From: Yoonia sp. F2084L
GTDB lineage: Bacteria; Pseudomonadota; Alphaproteobacteria; Rhodobacterales; Rhodobacteraceae
Assembly: GCF_023015625.1 (NCBI RefSeq)
Contig: NZ_JALKAH010000005.1
Location: 248,001-312,000 of the forward strand
Direction of reading: 5' to 3'
Length of the DNA stretch: 64,000 nt
Positions 8,771 through 17,195 of the stretch are shown piece by piece (the stretch's first letter is position 1; every line of letters starts with the position of its first letter). The translations under genes and the position numbers were made by a program. The notes below the pieces were generated by a model. The model ran no database searches. It had not been told where the DNA came from and was given only the letters and a program-made list of their open reading frames with translations.

Positions 8771-9793
8771 TTGACCAATACACCCAAGCGCCCTTTGACC
8801 CTGCGTGATGTCTCTGAGGCATCCGGGGTCAGCGAAATGACTGTCAGCCGCGTGTTGCGTAACAAAGGCGATGTCAGTGCGGCGACCCGCCAAAAGGTCC
8901 AAGATGCGGCGAAACGCCTGGGCTATGTGCCAAATAAAATCGCGGGTGCTTTGGCGTCGCAACGGGTCAATCTGGTCGCGGTCATCATTCCATCGTTGGG
9001 GAATATGGTGTTTCCCGAGGTGCTTTCGGGGATTTCTGAGACGCTGGAGGACACCGGATTGCAGCCGGTTGTTGGCGTGACGGATTACTTGCCTGAGAAA
9101 GAAGAGAAGGTCCTGTTTGAGATGCTGTCATGGCGCCCATCTGGGGTGATCATTGCAGGCTTAGAGCATTCCGAAGCTTCACAGGCGATGTTGCAGCAGG
9201 CCGGCATTCCGGTGGTTGAGATTATGGATACCGATGGTGAGCCGATTGACCACTGCGTCGGGATTTCGCATCGCCGCGCGGGGCGCAAAATGGCGGAAGA
9301 GATTATCGCGGCTGGTTACAAGCGTATCGGGTTTATGGGCACCAAGATGCCTTTGGATCACCGCGCCCGCAAGCGGTTCGAAGGGTTTACCCGTACTCTT
9401 GCCAAAGCCGGGATCGAGATTGCGGATCAGGAATTCTATTCGGGTGGATCCGCCCTTGCCAAAGGCCGCGAAATGACCGCGAAGATGTTGGAACGCACCC
9501 CTGATCTGGATTTTCTTTACTACTCAAACGACATGATTGGAGCCGGTGGTCTGCTTTATTTACTTGAGCAGGGCATTGACGTGCCGGGCAAGGTTGGTCT
9601 GGCTGGGTTCAATGGCGTTGAACTGCTTGATGGTCTGCCGCGCCAATTGGCAACGATGGATGCATGTCGGCGTGATATTGGTGTGAAAGCTGCACAGATT
9701 ATTGCGGCGCTGAATGCGGGCGATGCTGTGCCTGACGGCCCTATTGTAGCGCTTGATCCGACATTGGCTGCGGGCGATACACTGCGTCGCTGA
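8771..9793 (+). CDS. LacI/GntR-type transcriptional repressor
   Basis: The N-terminus has the LacI helix-turn-helix (TLRDVSEASGVSEMTVSRVL) and hinge helix (YVPNKIAGALASQ), followed by a periplasmic-binding-protein-like effector domain beginning at VNLVAVIIPSLGN. It most resembles gluconate-type (GntR) repressors. The frame is open from an ATG at 8684, but I prefer the TTG at 8771: it gives 340 residues, the family norm, starts close to the helix-turn-helix and has a GGACGGGA sequence eight bases upstream. The regulated sugar genes are not in the window. An intrinsic terminator follows at once. Confidence 0.88.
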   Translation: MTNTPKRPLTLRDVSEASGVSEMTVSRVLRNKGDVSAATRQKVQDAAKRLGYVPNKIAGALASQRVNLVAVIIPSLGNMVFPEVLSGISETLEDTGLQPVVGVTDYLPEKEEKVLFEMLSWRPSGVIIAGLEHSEASQAMLQQAGIPVVEIMDTDGEPIDHCVGISHRRAGRKMAEEIIAAGYKRIGFMGTKMPLDHRARKRFEGFTRTLAKAGIEIADQEFYSGGSALAKGREMTAKMLERTPDLDFLYYSNDMIGAGGLLYLLEQGIDVPGKVGLAGFNGVELLDGLPRQLATMDACRRDIGVKAAQIIAALNAGDAVPDGPIVALDPTLAAGDTLRR

Positions 9794-9810
9794 TAGGCTC
9801 CAAGACATGA

Positions 9811-9846
9811 AAAAGGCGCCTGTGCCAAAGACAGGCGCCTTTCTTG
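9811..9846. terminator. Bidirectional intrinsic terminator
   Basis: A perfect 10-bp stem, AGGCGCCTGT (9814-9823) with ACAGGCGCCT (9831-9840), flanked by A5 on the left and a T-rich stretch on the right. It lies between the convergent LacI and PilJ-like genes and can serve both. Confidence 0.88.
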
Positions 9847-9857
9847 TTTCTGCTCGA

Positions 9858-11324
9858 TTACATCAAGTTTTGAACGTTCACACCAAATGTGACAGCGCCA
9901 ATCACTTCGCCCGTTGCGGGGTCTTTGATGGATATGGATGCCTGTGATTGGTAAAAGCCTGTGCTGTCATCAAATTCGACTTCGCTGATGTGCAATGCAT
10001 CTGGACCGACAAGATAGGTCTCTTGCCATTTGGCCTCATCGCCTTGCCAGTAGTCAGATGTTTCGACGCTTTGCGCGACATTCAGGCCCTTGTCATCCAT
10101 GATAAACACTTCGGTGACAAAGCCGGCCGTGGCGTTCTGCTGCCCGCGCAACCATGCGGAAACAGGGTGCTCCAGAAGCTCTGATATCAGAGGGCCACCG
10201 CCGTCTCCGGCCTCTGCCCGCCACTGCTGATCAAGGGCGATCACTTCGTCCTCTGACAGGCCGGCGTGACGTGCATTTTGCGCTTTAATGGCTGCGATCA
10301 GTTCAGGATTGTCGAGCCATGTCGACAGTTCGCTGTCGGCATAGGCCTCAAGCGGGACACGGTAGACACCTTCCTGACCTGGTGTCGCGATCAGGTAAAG
10401 TGTGATTGCGTTTTGCATTTCAACCGAAAGGTCTTTGGCCAAAGCAACTGATGCGATCACATCTTCTGCATCCGGGGTCTGCCCTGCCAGTGTGTCGTCA
10501 AAGATGCTCTGACCTGACTGCCAGACGTCATAAGTCTGTATCAGGCTATTTTTGACGGCGTCATTTGGTGGTGGCTGAATTCCCACTTCAGGAAACCCAT
10601 CCCGTAACGCGACCAAAGACAGCTCAAACAGCTCAACACTGCCCTTCAACTCTTCGAATGTTTCGTCATCTCCTGTGCCAGTCGCCAATTCGCATAAGGC
10701 GCGTGTCATCCGGAATGCCAGTTCGCGTTGGCGCACGGCAAAGTTCAACACTGTCGCATCGCTTTGCAGCAGCTCAATTGGGTTGGAGTATTGTCCAGAC
10801 ACTTCAGCAGCTAGGACTGTCGTTTGCTCAGAAAGGTCGCTGTAGGATTGGTTGATCAAAGCGGCGTCTTGTGCAGAGCCGGTCCCGTTCAACATCCGGT
10901 TTGCCGCGTCTTCCATCGGCATCCAGATATCTGCGGTGGCACTGATTTGCCGTAGCGTGCGTGCGCGCGTTTCAGGCGTTGGCATACCCAATGCGGGATC
11001 GCCGTTCCGAAGCCCGGCGATGATCGCATCAAAGTTGTCACGGGCCAATAACAAATCAGATTTTGCTGTGTCCGGGCCAATGTCGGCGTCTAAACGACAA
11101 CTTGCAGATGCATTGGCCTCAGCCAGCGTGCGCAGTTCGGCGGATCGGTTAACCCGGGCCTTACCACCGTCATAAAGCGCCGAGTCTACAAATTGTTCAT
11201 CGGCAGCGGCAGAGGTGACGTTCGCACCGACCGCTGTGCCCAGCGCCAGCAGAGCGGTGCATGTGGTGGCGACAAGTCTTGTGGCGGTGCGCGTCTTGGG
11301 TGTCGTGACTGTATATTGCGACAT
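9858..11324 (-). CDS. Periplasmic PilJ-type sensor-like protein
   Basis: A 488-residue exported protein. A hydrophobic segment at about residues 15-40 ending in SAAADE acts as signal or anchor. Two helical modules of the PilJ/NIT type follow (about 55-175 and 195-300, each with the ATVLNFAVRQRELAFRM-like pattern), then a C-terminal PAS/Cache-like domain (about 330-488) containing FIMDDKGLNVAQS and PATGEVIGAVTFGV. No methyl-accepting, kinase or HAMP domain exists, so it is a sensor-like module without an output domain. It is 198 bases downstream of the PstS-OmpA fusion on the same strand. Function unknown; it could bind a ligand for a partner receptor. Confidence 0.72.
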   Translation of the reverse strand: MSQYTVTTPKTRTATRLVATTCTALLALGTAVGANVTSAAADEQFVDSALYDGGKARVNRSAELRTLAEANASASCRLDADIGPDTAKSDLLLARDNFDAIIAGLRNGDPALGMPTPETRARTLRQISATADIWMPMEDAANRMLNGTGSAQDAALINQSYSDLSEQTTVLAAEVSGQYSNPIELLQSDATVLNFAVRQRELAFRMTRALCELATGTGDDETFEELKGSVELFELSLVALRDGFPEVGIQPPPNDAVKNSLIQTYDVWQSGQSIFDDTLAGQTPDAEDVIASVALAKDLSVEMQNAITLYLIATPGQEGVYRVPLEAYADSELSTWLDNPELIAAIKAQNARHAGLSEDEVIALDQQWRAEAGDGGGPLISELLEHPVSAWLRGQQNATAGFVTEVFIMDDKGLNVAQSVETSDYWQGDEAKWQETYLVGPDALHISEVEFDDSTGFYQSQASISIKDPATGEVIGAVTFGVNVQNLM

Positions 11325-11472
11325 TGCGATGTCCTATTTTTATCAATGGATTACCTGCAACAGGTGCTACTAATACTCAGATATTGAATACAATAGGATG
11401 GCATAGCACAAACGCGTTCGGATATTCTCAATACCGTCGAACCGTTTGCACGCCCGTCCCTGGTGTTGGGCT

Positions 11473-11502
11473 GTGCCCGCCTGAAATACGAACGGCGGGC
11501 AC
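11473..11502 (-). terminator. Stem-loop after PstS-OmpA gene
   Basis: A perfect 9-bp inverted repeat, GTGCCCGCC with GGCGGGCAC, about 20 bases beyond the stop of the PstS-OmpA gene. There is no U tract, so it may be a processing or partially effective terminator. The remainder of the 11325-11522 gap shows nothing recognisable. Confidence 0.5.
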
Positions 11503-11522
11503 ATTAGCGTTAGACGATCAAG

Positions 11523-13103
11523 TTACGCAGGTGACTTGATCCAAACTTCAACGCGGCGGTTGATGCGGCGACCTTCGTCGCTGGTGTTGCAACCAGAAGG
11601 TGCGATCTCACCGAAGCCGACTGAGGAAACCGTAATGTCTGCTACACGGTCTCCACCTGAATTGCGCAGCTCATTTGCAACTTGCGCTGCACGTTGCTGT
11701 GACAAGGCCAGGTTGCCATCGAATTGGCCGACGTCATCGGTAAAGCCCACCATCAACAACTCTGTTCCCGCTGGCTGGGTTTCAAGATATTCAATCAGAC
11801 GCTGTTTGTCGATCAGACCACGTTCATCCAACTGGGCAGAACCCGTACGAAAGCGGAATGTTGTCGACAGGCGATCAAAGTCAGCCATCTGGGCCAGCAT
11901 CTGACGCATGAAGCCACCCTCATAAGCGTCGACGTCTTGGTTCAGAAGAGCACGTGCACGGTCACCGTCGAGCGGTTGCTCGCGACGGTCAACAGCAAAA
12001 CCGATAAAGCCCGCCTTACCAATCAGGCTGTCTGCTTCGTCAGATGTAGCATACGTGACGAAATCACGTGTTTTATCACTTGCGGTGTCTTCACGTGTGT
12101 AAAGATAAAGGCGACGCTGAAGCGCATATTCTTCTGTACGTGCCGAGAACGCATTGGGCTGCATTGAGATTCCGCATTCGTTGACAATGCTCAGCGCATT
12201 TGCACCACGTTGGAAAGCATAACCGACGTAGCCGACAGCGCCTTCTGTTTGGTTAACGATCTGCGAAACGTCGCCGTTAGATTCTGCCACAATAGTTCCA
12301 GGCGCGTCAGATGTGTTGGCATCCCCAAAGATACGGTCTTCAAAGACATCGCGTGTACCAGAGCCTTCGGGACGGCTTACCACGGTGATTGCAAGGTCAG
12401 GACCACCCACTTGTGACCAGTTCGTGATTTGGCCGTTATAGATCTGCTGGACCTGCTGGGTTGTCAAAGAGTCGATTGGGTTTGCAGGGTTTGTCACCAG
12501 CACAAGGCTGTCGACCGCAATAATGTGTTCTTGGGCCGGGTTCACCATGTTGCCGGCACCGTCGTTGCGCAATGCACGCGCTTCGGCTGGCTGGATACGG
12601 CGCGATGACATGCTAATATCTGTCTGGCGCTCCAGTAGTTTTGCAAAACCGTCGGATGAACCTGACGATGTGACCAGGATCGAGGCAAGATCTTCACCAA
12701 AGCCCTGATCACCGATCAGTTCTGCAACGATGTCGTCGCCATTGCCGGTGTTCACAAGATCGGCGGCTGCGTCGATTGAACCTGCATAGCCTTCCAGTAG
12801 AAGTGGCATCAGACCCAGACCGACGGTGTCTGACCCTGCAATCGTGATGTCAACTTCGCCACCACCAAGTTCGGGACATGCAGCACCTTCGCAGTTTACC
12901 CGGCTTGCGGAGACGCGAAGTTCGCCTAGCGCGGTTGCAATAATATATGCGTTATCGCGAAAATCTACAAAGTCGCCAGTCATGTTCACTGTGCCGTCGC
13001 TTGATGTCAGCGTGACCTCTTGCGCGAATGCAAAGTTCGAAAGCGACAAGCTCCCTACCAGTGTCAGCATGCCTAACGCCGTGCTATTCCACTTTTTCGT
13101 CAT
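11523..13103 (-). CDS. PstS-like binding domain fused to OmpA domain
   Basis: A 526-residue exported protein with signal peptide cleaved near AFAQ (27-28). A small beta-rich domain (about 29-85) precedes a PstS-type phosphate-binding domain (about 88-370) with the typical GSDTVG entry, the TDISMSSR and VSRPEGSGTRDVF motifs and the VGYVGYAF strand. The C-terminus (about 405-526) is an OmpA/Pal peptidoglycan-binding domain: FRTGSAQLDERG, VGFTDDVG, LSQQRAAQVANEL and GRRINRRVEVW. The fusion would place a phosphate-binding module on the cell wall. No pstCAB genes are present nearby, so it is not obviously a transport component; sensing or scavenging is possible. Confidence 0.87.
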   Translation of the reverse strand: MTKKWNSTALGMLTLVGSLSLSNFAFAQEVTLTSSDGTVNMTGDFVDFRDNAYIIATALGELRVSASRVNCEGAACPELGGGEVDITIAGSDTVGLGLMPLLLEGYAGSIDAAADLVNTGNGDDIVAELIGDQGFGEDLASILVTSSGSSDGFAKLLERQTDISMSSRRIQPAEARALRNDGAGNMVNPAQEHIIAVDSLVLVTNPANPIDSLTTQQVQQIYNGQITNWSQVGGPDLAITVVSRPEGSGTRDVFEDRIFGDANTSDAPGTIVAESNGDVSQIVNQTEGAVGYVGYAFQRGANALSIVNECGISMQPNAFSARTEEYALQRRLYLYTREDTASDKTRDFVTYATSDEADSLIGKAGFIGFAVDRREQPLDGDRARALLNQDVDAYEGGFMRQMLAQMADFDRLSTTFRFRTGSAQLDERGLIDKQRLIEYLETQPAGTELLMVGFTDDVGQFDGNLALSQQRAAQVANELRNSGGDRVADITVSSVGFGEIAPSGCNTSDEGRRINRRVEVWIKSPA

Positions 13104-13347
13104 TTATCCACTCCTGCGAGATTACTGCGCGCTTTGAGAAATTCAAAAGCATCTGCGCTGCCTCAAAAAATAATTCCTAGCGGCTATAAGGCGTGGCAAA
13201 TGTGCGCAAAGTTAGGCAAATTTTTTCCAAACTGAGGGCAAATGCTGACAAATGGGACATATAGTTAACTAATCCCAGCCACACTAATTCTGGGTTGCAC
13301 TTGTTTGTGCAAAAGCTGACGCAATCAAAATTTACCAGCAAATTCAA

Positions 13348-14067
13348 CTAGATCATGCGTATGACGTCTTTATCAATCGCCAGTACATAGCCCTTTCGGG
13401 CGATATTCTTGACCAAAAGTTCACTCATCATCTGATTTCCGAGTGTATCACGCAATCGCTTGATTCGGGTAGCGCCAGCTGCCTCATCACAGTCGGCGGC
13501 ATTGCGGCCCGAGATGACCCCTTCGATTTCGGCACCTGTCATGACTTCATCATCCATCCGGGCCTCGGCCAGAACAGACAGCGTTTCAATCGCCGCATCC
13601 GTCAGCTTGAATTCAAAGTCGTTGAGATAAACTGCCTTTTGATCGCGACTGATGGTTAGCGAGTTCACTTCAATCCCCTGACGCTCAATCCGGCCCATAC
13701 GGCGGTTAAGCGCGATCAGCATGACAAGGAAGGCGACAGCGGCGACCAAAAGGGCCGTGGCAAAGATCAGCAGCACGAAGATAACAAAACGGTAAGATGC
13801 AAGCGTGTCGGAAAACGCGGTGCCGGACCCCGCGAGGATTTCAAGCAGTTTGATCTCGGCATTGCTGGTAAGATTGTCATTTTCCACAAACAACCGTTCA
13901 ACCCGCATGTTGAATGCGTTGGCATCAGGCAGATTGATAAACAACAAAACGGCCGCAATCGCCAAAATCAGAACGATCGCCGCAATCCCAGCGACGACAA
14001 TCCGGTTCCCGATTTCACGTGCCTCAGTAGCGGAGGAAGAAGTCACCTGCGCTGTCCTTTCTTTCAT
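13348..14067 (-). CDS. Membrane protein with C-terminal winged helix
   Basis: A protein of about 239 residues. Two hydrophobic segments (about 23-45 and 93-120 from the ATG at 14067) bracket a roughly 45-residue loop. A soluble C-terminal domain follows, from about LTISRDQKAVYLNDFEFKLT, and resembles an OmpR-type winged helix (beta strands, LTDAAIETLSVLAEA, RIKRLRDTLG, ARKGYVLAID). It therefore looks like a membrane-anchored transcription regulator, with the DNA-binding domain at the C-terminus rather than the N-terminus as in ToxR/CadC. Starts at 14100, 14067 or a GTG at 14046 (AAGGA eight bases upstream) are all possible. It overlaps the preceding small gene and may control the PstS-OmpA gene. 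Confidence 0.65.
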   Translation of the reverse strand: MKERTAQVTSSSATEAREIGNRIVVAGIAAIVLILAIAAVLLFINLPDANAFNMRVERLFVENDNLTSNAEIKLLEILAGSGTAFSDTLASYRFVIFVLLIFATALLVAAVAFLVMLIALNRRMGRIERQGIEVNSLTISRDQKAVYLNDFEFKLTDAAIETLSVLAEARMDDEVMTGAEIEGVISGRNAADCDEAAGATRIKRLRDTLGNQMMSELLVKNIARKGYVLAIDKDVIRMI

Positions 14068-14305
14068 CAAGGCCCGCGTCATCAAAGACGCCAAGCACAT
14101 TCAATAGCTGCCACCCGTTACCAGCCAACCGGTCGCGCAGTTGTCCTTCGGCTGAACCGACAGAACAGTCGCCGCGGACCTCTGCAACCCCATAGTGAAG
14201 CCGCAGCGGGTCGTCTTGCTTTGCCTTATAGTCGGCATAGCATGCCGCTTGTGCGACGGTCGCGCTCAACATCAGAGCCATGAATGAGAAAGAAAGTTGT
14301 TTCAT
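14024..14305 (-). CDS. Small secreted protein, conserved-looking, unknown function
   Basis: A 93-residue protein with signal peptide ending at AQAA (about residue 20), then CYADYKAKQDDPLRLHYGV, a pattern I associate with small Rhodobacterales exported proteins of unknown function. Two Cys remain in the mature part and could form a disulfide. The ATG at 14305 is chosen over 14341 because it starts the signal peptide directly and has AGGA upstream. Its 3' end overlaps the start of the membrane winged-helix gene, implying translational coupling. Confidence 0.7.
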   Translation of the reverse strand: MKQLSFSFMALMLSATVAQAACYADYKAKQDDPLRLHYGVAEVRGDCSVGSAEGQLRDRLAGNGWQLLNVLGVFDDAGLDERKDSAGDFFLRY

Positions 14306-14465
14306 ATGCTCATCCTGATCCAAAGCCGTCCTGATATTCAATAACGCCTTATGTTATCGCGATGGCAATCGCATAACCATCCCCCGTTATTGTTTGGCAA
14401 GCAGGGTCTGCCCCATTTTCGGTTCATCGCCACCACGAAGGCACCGATACCGAAAGGACGAACAC

Positions 14466-14954
14466 ATGTTGAAACCATTGATTGCCGGGATAACCGCACT
14501 TTCACTGACCCTCGCCGCCGCAGTACCTGCACAGGCCCAGGGGATGAACCGCGAAGATGTTGGCAAGCTGTTGATCGGCCTGGCCGCCGTCGCTGTCATC
14601 GGCGCCGCCATTGAGGAAAACCGTGATCGGAACCGCGACCGCAGCACACCTGTGCATGATCGCCATGACTGGAACGGAATCAATCGTAATAACGACTGGT
14701 CTGATCTGAACCGTCAGCATTCCAGTAACCGCGACCGTCATCGCGCGCTGCCTCATGGTTGCTTGCGCACGGTCGAGACGCGTTTTGGCAATCAACGGAT
14801 GTTCGGCAAACGCTGCCTGGAACGCAACTATCGCCACGTGAACAGTCTGCCTGATCGCTGTGCCGTCCGCATCTATACCAATGATGGCCCACGCCGTGGC
14901 TTTGATCCGCTGTGCCTGCGCGAGCAGGGCTTCCGTACAGATCGGCGTCACTAA
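14466..14954 (+). CDS. Exported basic protein of unknown function
   Basis: A 162-residue protein. The signal peptide (cleaved near AQAQG, residue 20) is followed by a short hydrophobic segment, LLIGLAAVAVIGAAI, and then an Arg/Asn/Asp-rich low-complexity stretch. The C-terminal half has four Cys (LPHGCLRTV, GKRCLERNY, PDRCAVRIY, FDPLCLRE), which fits two disulfides in a periplasmic fold. The ATG at 14466 with AAAGGAC upstream is preferred over 14394, which would prefix a non-secretory leader. Divergent from the small secreted gene at 14305. I recognise no named family. Confidence 0.75.
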   Translation: MLKPLIAGITALSLTLAAAVPAQAQGMNREDVGKLLIGLAAVAVIGAAIEENRDRNRDRSTPVHDRHDWNGINRNNDWSDLNRQHSSNRDRHRALPHGCLRTVETRFGNQRMFGKRCLERNYRHVNSLPDRCAVRIYTNDGPRRGFDPLCLREQGFRTDRRH

Positions 14955-15062
14955 GACGCTGTACCAAAGCGCGGTTTCCTGCCCCGGTCACCGCGCCACC
15001 TTGGGGGCTTGGTCTGATAACGAGTGCGCAGAGTAATGCGTAACGGACCAAGCGCCCATCAC

Positions 15063-15103
15063 GGGGCAGAGAGGTTGGACATGGCTCTCTGCCCCTTTTT
15101 CCT
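15063..15103 (+). terminator. Intrinsic terminator before rnhB
   Basis: GGGGCAGAGA pairs with TCTCTGCCCC around a 13-base loop and is followed by TTTTT. It lies downstream of the exported basic protein gene and upstream of rnhB. The intervening 14955-15062 stretch holds nothing else recognisable. Confidence 0.82.
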
Positions 15104-15136
15104 TGAAGTTGCCCGTCGCATCTGGTGACTGATCTT

Positions 15137-15769
15137 ATGACCAAACCCGATTTCAGTTTTGAGAAGGCCGCGCAAAAGCGTGGCTTTAGGCATATCGCAG
15201 GTGTTGATGAGGTCGGGCGCGGGCCGCTGGCGGGGCCGGTTGTGGCTGCTGCCGTGATCCTTGATCCCGCGAACATCCCCGACGGGCTGAACGACAGCAA
15301 GAAACTGACGGCCAAGCGGCGCGACGCGCTTTATGACGCGTTGCTGATAGCAGCAGATGTATCCATCGCCGAAGCGACCGTTGCCGAGATTGACGCACAT
15401 AACATCCTGCGCGCGTCACACATCGCGATGGTGCGGGCGATTGCGGGCCTGTCGCAAGTGGTGGATCACGCTTTGATCGACGGCAACATGATCCCGCGTG
15501 ATTTGGCCGTTTCGTCAGAGACGCTTATCAAGGGTGACGGTCGCAGTCTGAGCATCGCTGCGGCCTCTATCGTGGCGAAGGTGTGGCGTGACAGACACAT
15601 GGTGACATTGGCGCAACAGCACCCCCACTACGGCTGGGATAAGAACGCAGGTTATCCTACAGCCCAACATAAATTGGGGCTTGAGCAGTTCGGAGTCACT
15701 GAACATCATAGGCGGTCGTTCAAGCCGATACACAACATCTTGTATCAAGATGAAAACCTAAGCGATTGA
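15137..15769 (+). CDS. rnhB: Ribonuclease HII
   Basis: Cleaves the RNA strand of RNA-DNA hybrids and removes single ribonucleotides from DNA. The acidic catalytic set is visible: D-E in GVDEVGRGPLAGP near the N-terminus, LNDSKKLTAKRR, the HALIDGN Asp and the later AAASIVAKVWRDR motif. The length (210 residues from the ATG at 15137, 214 from a GTG at 15125) is normal. It lies just upstream of ccrM on the same strand, an adjacency I associate with Rhodobacterales. The 90-base gap to ccrM carries three GANTC sites. Confidence 0.97.
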   Translation: MTKPDFSFEKAAQKRGFRHIAGVDEVGRGPLAGPVVAAAVILDPANIPDGLNDSKKLTAKRRDALYDALLIAADVSIAEATVAEIDAHNILRASHIAMVRAIAGLSQVVDHALIDGNMIPRDLAVSSETLIKGDGRSLSIAAASIVAKVWRDRHMVTLAQQHPHYGWDKNAGYPTAQHKLGLEQFGVTEHHRRSFKPIHNILYQDENLSD

Positions 15770-15806
15770 ATCAATAATGTTTTTGACTTGGAATCGCCTC
15801 TGACTC
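15768..15806 (+). promoter_or_regulatory. Three GANTC methylation sites upstream of ccrM
   Basis: GAATC at 15768-15772, GAATC at 15791-15795 and GACTC at 15802-15806 lie within 39 bases, ending 53 bases before the ccrM start. GANTC is the target of CcrM methyltransferases and is known to mediate methylation-dependent control of ccrM in Caulobacter, so autoregulation is likely here. Confidence 0.7.
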
Positions 15807-15850
15807 ACATTGGGCTCAACCAACAGAGCGGGACACCCGCCGGGGCTTAG

Positions 15851-16969
<1,119 letters not shown>

Positions 16970-17047
16970 GTTTCACCAAAGTTGATACCGCCGGTGCTCA
17001 CGGCAAGCCTTTTCAATGGTGGAAAGGTCCGCGAGCACTAACTTTTC

Positions 17048-17080
17048 CCCCGCCATCCATATGTGATGGCGGGGTTTTTT
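17048..17080 (+). terminator. ccrM intrinsic terminator (copy 1 of 3)
   Basis: CCCCGCCATC pairs with GATGGCGGGG around a 7-base loop, followed by six T. Near-identical stems occur at 19542 and 20236. The preceding stretch from 16971 is also duplicated at 19466-19541. Confidence 0.93.
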
Positions 17081-17195
17081 ATCGTTGTGTCGAAATCGGG
17101 CAGATCATCCCTAAAATCGTCATATTCTCTCGGCAAATTCAGATTAAAGACTAGAGCTTAACGCACCAAAGACGTGACATGAGGCACTGCAGAGC

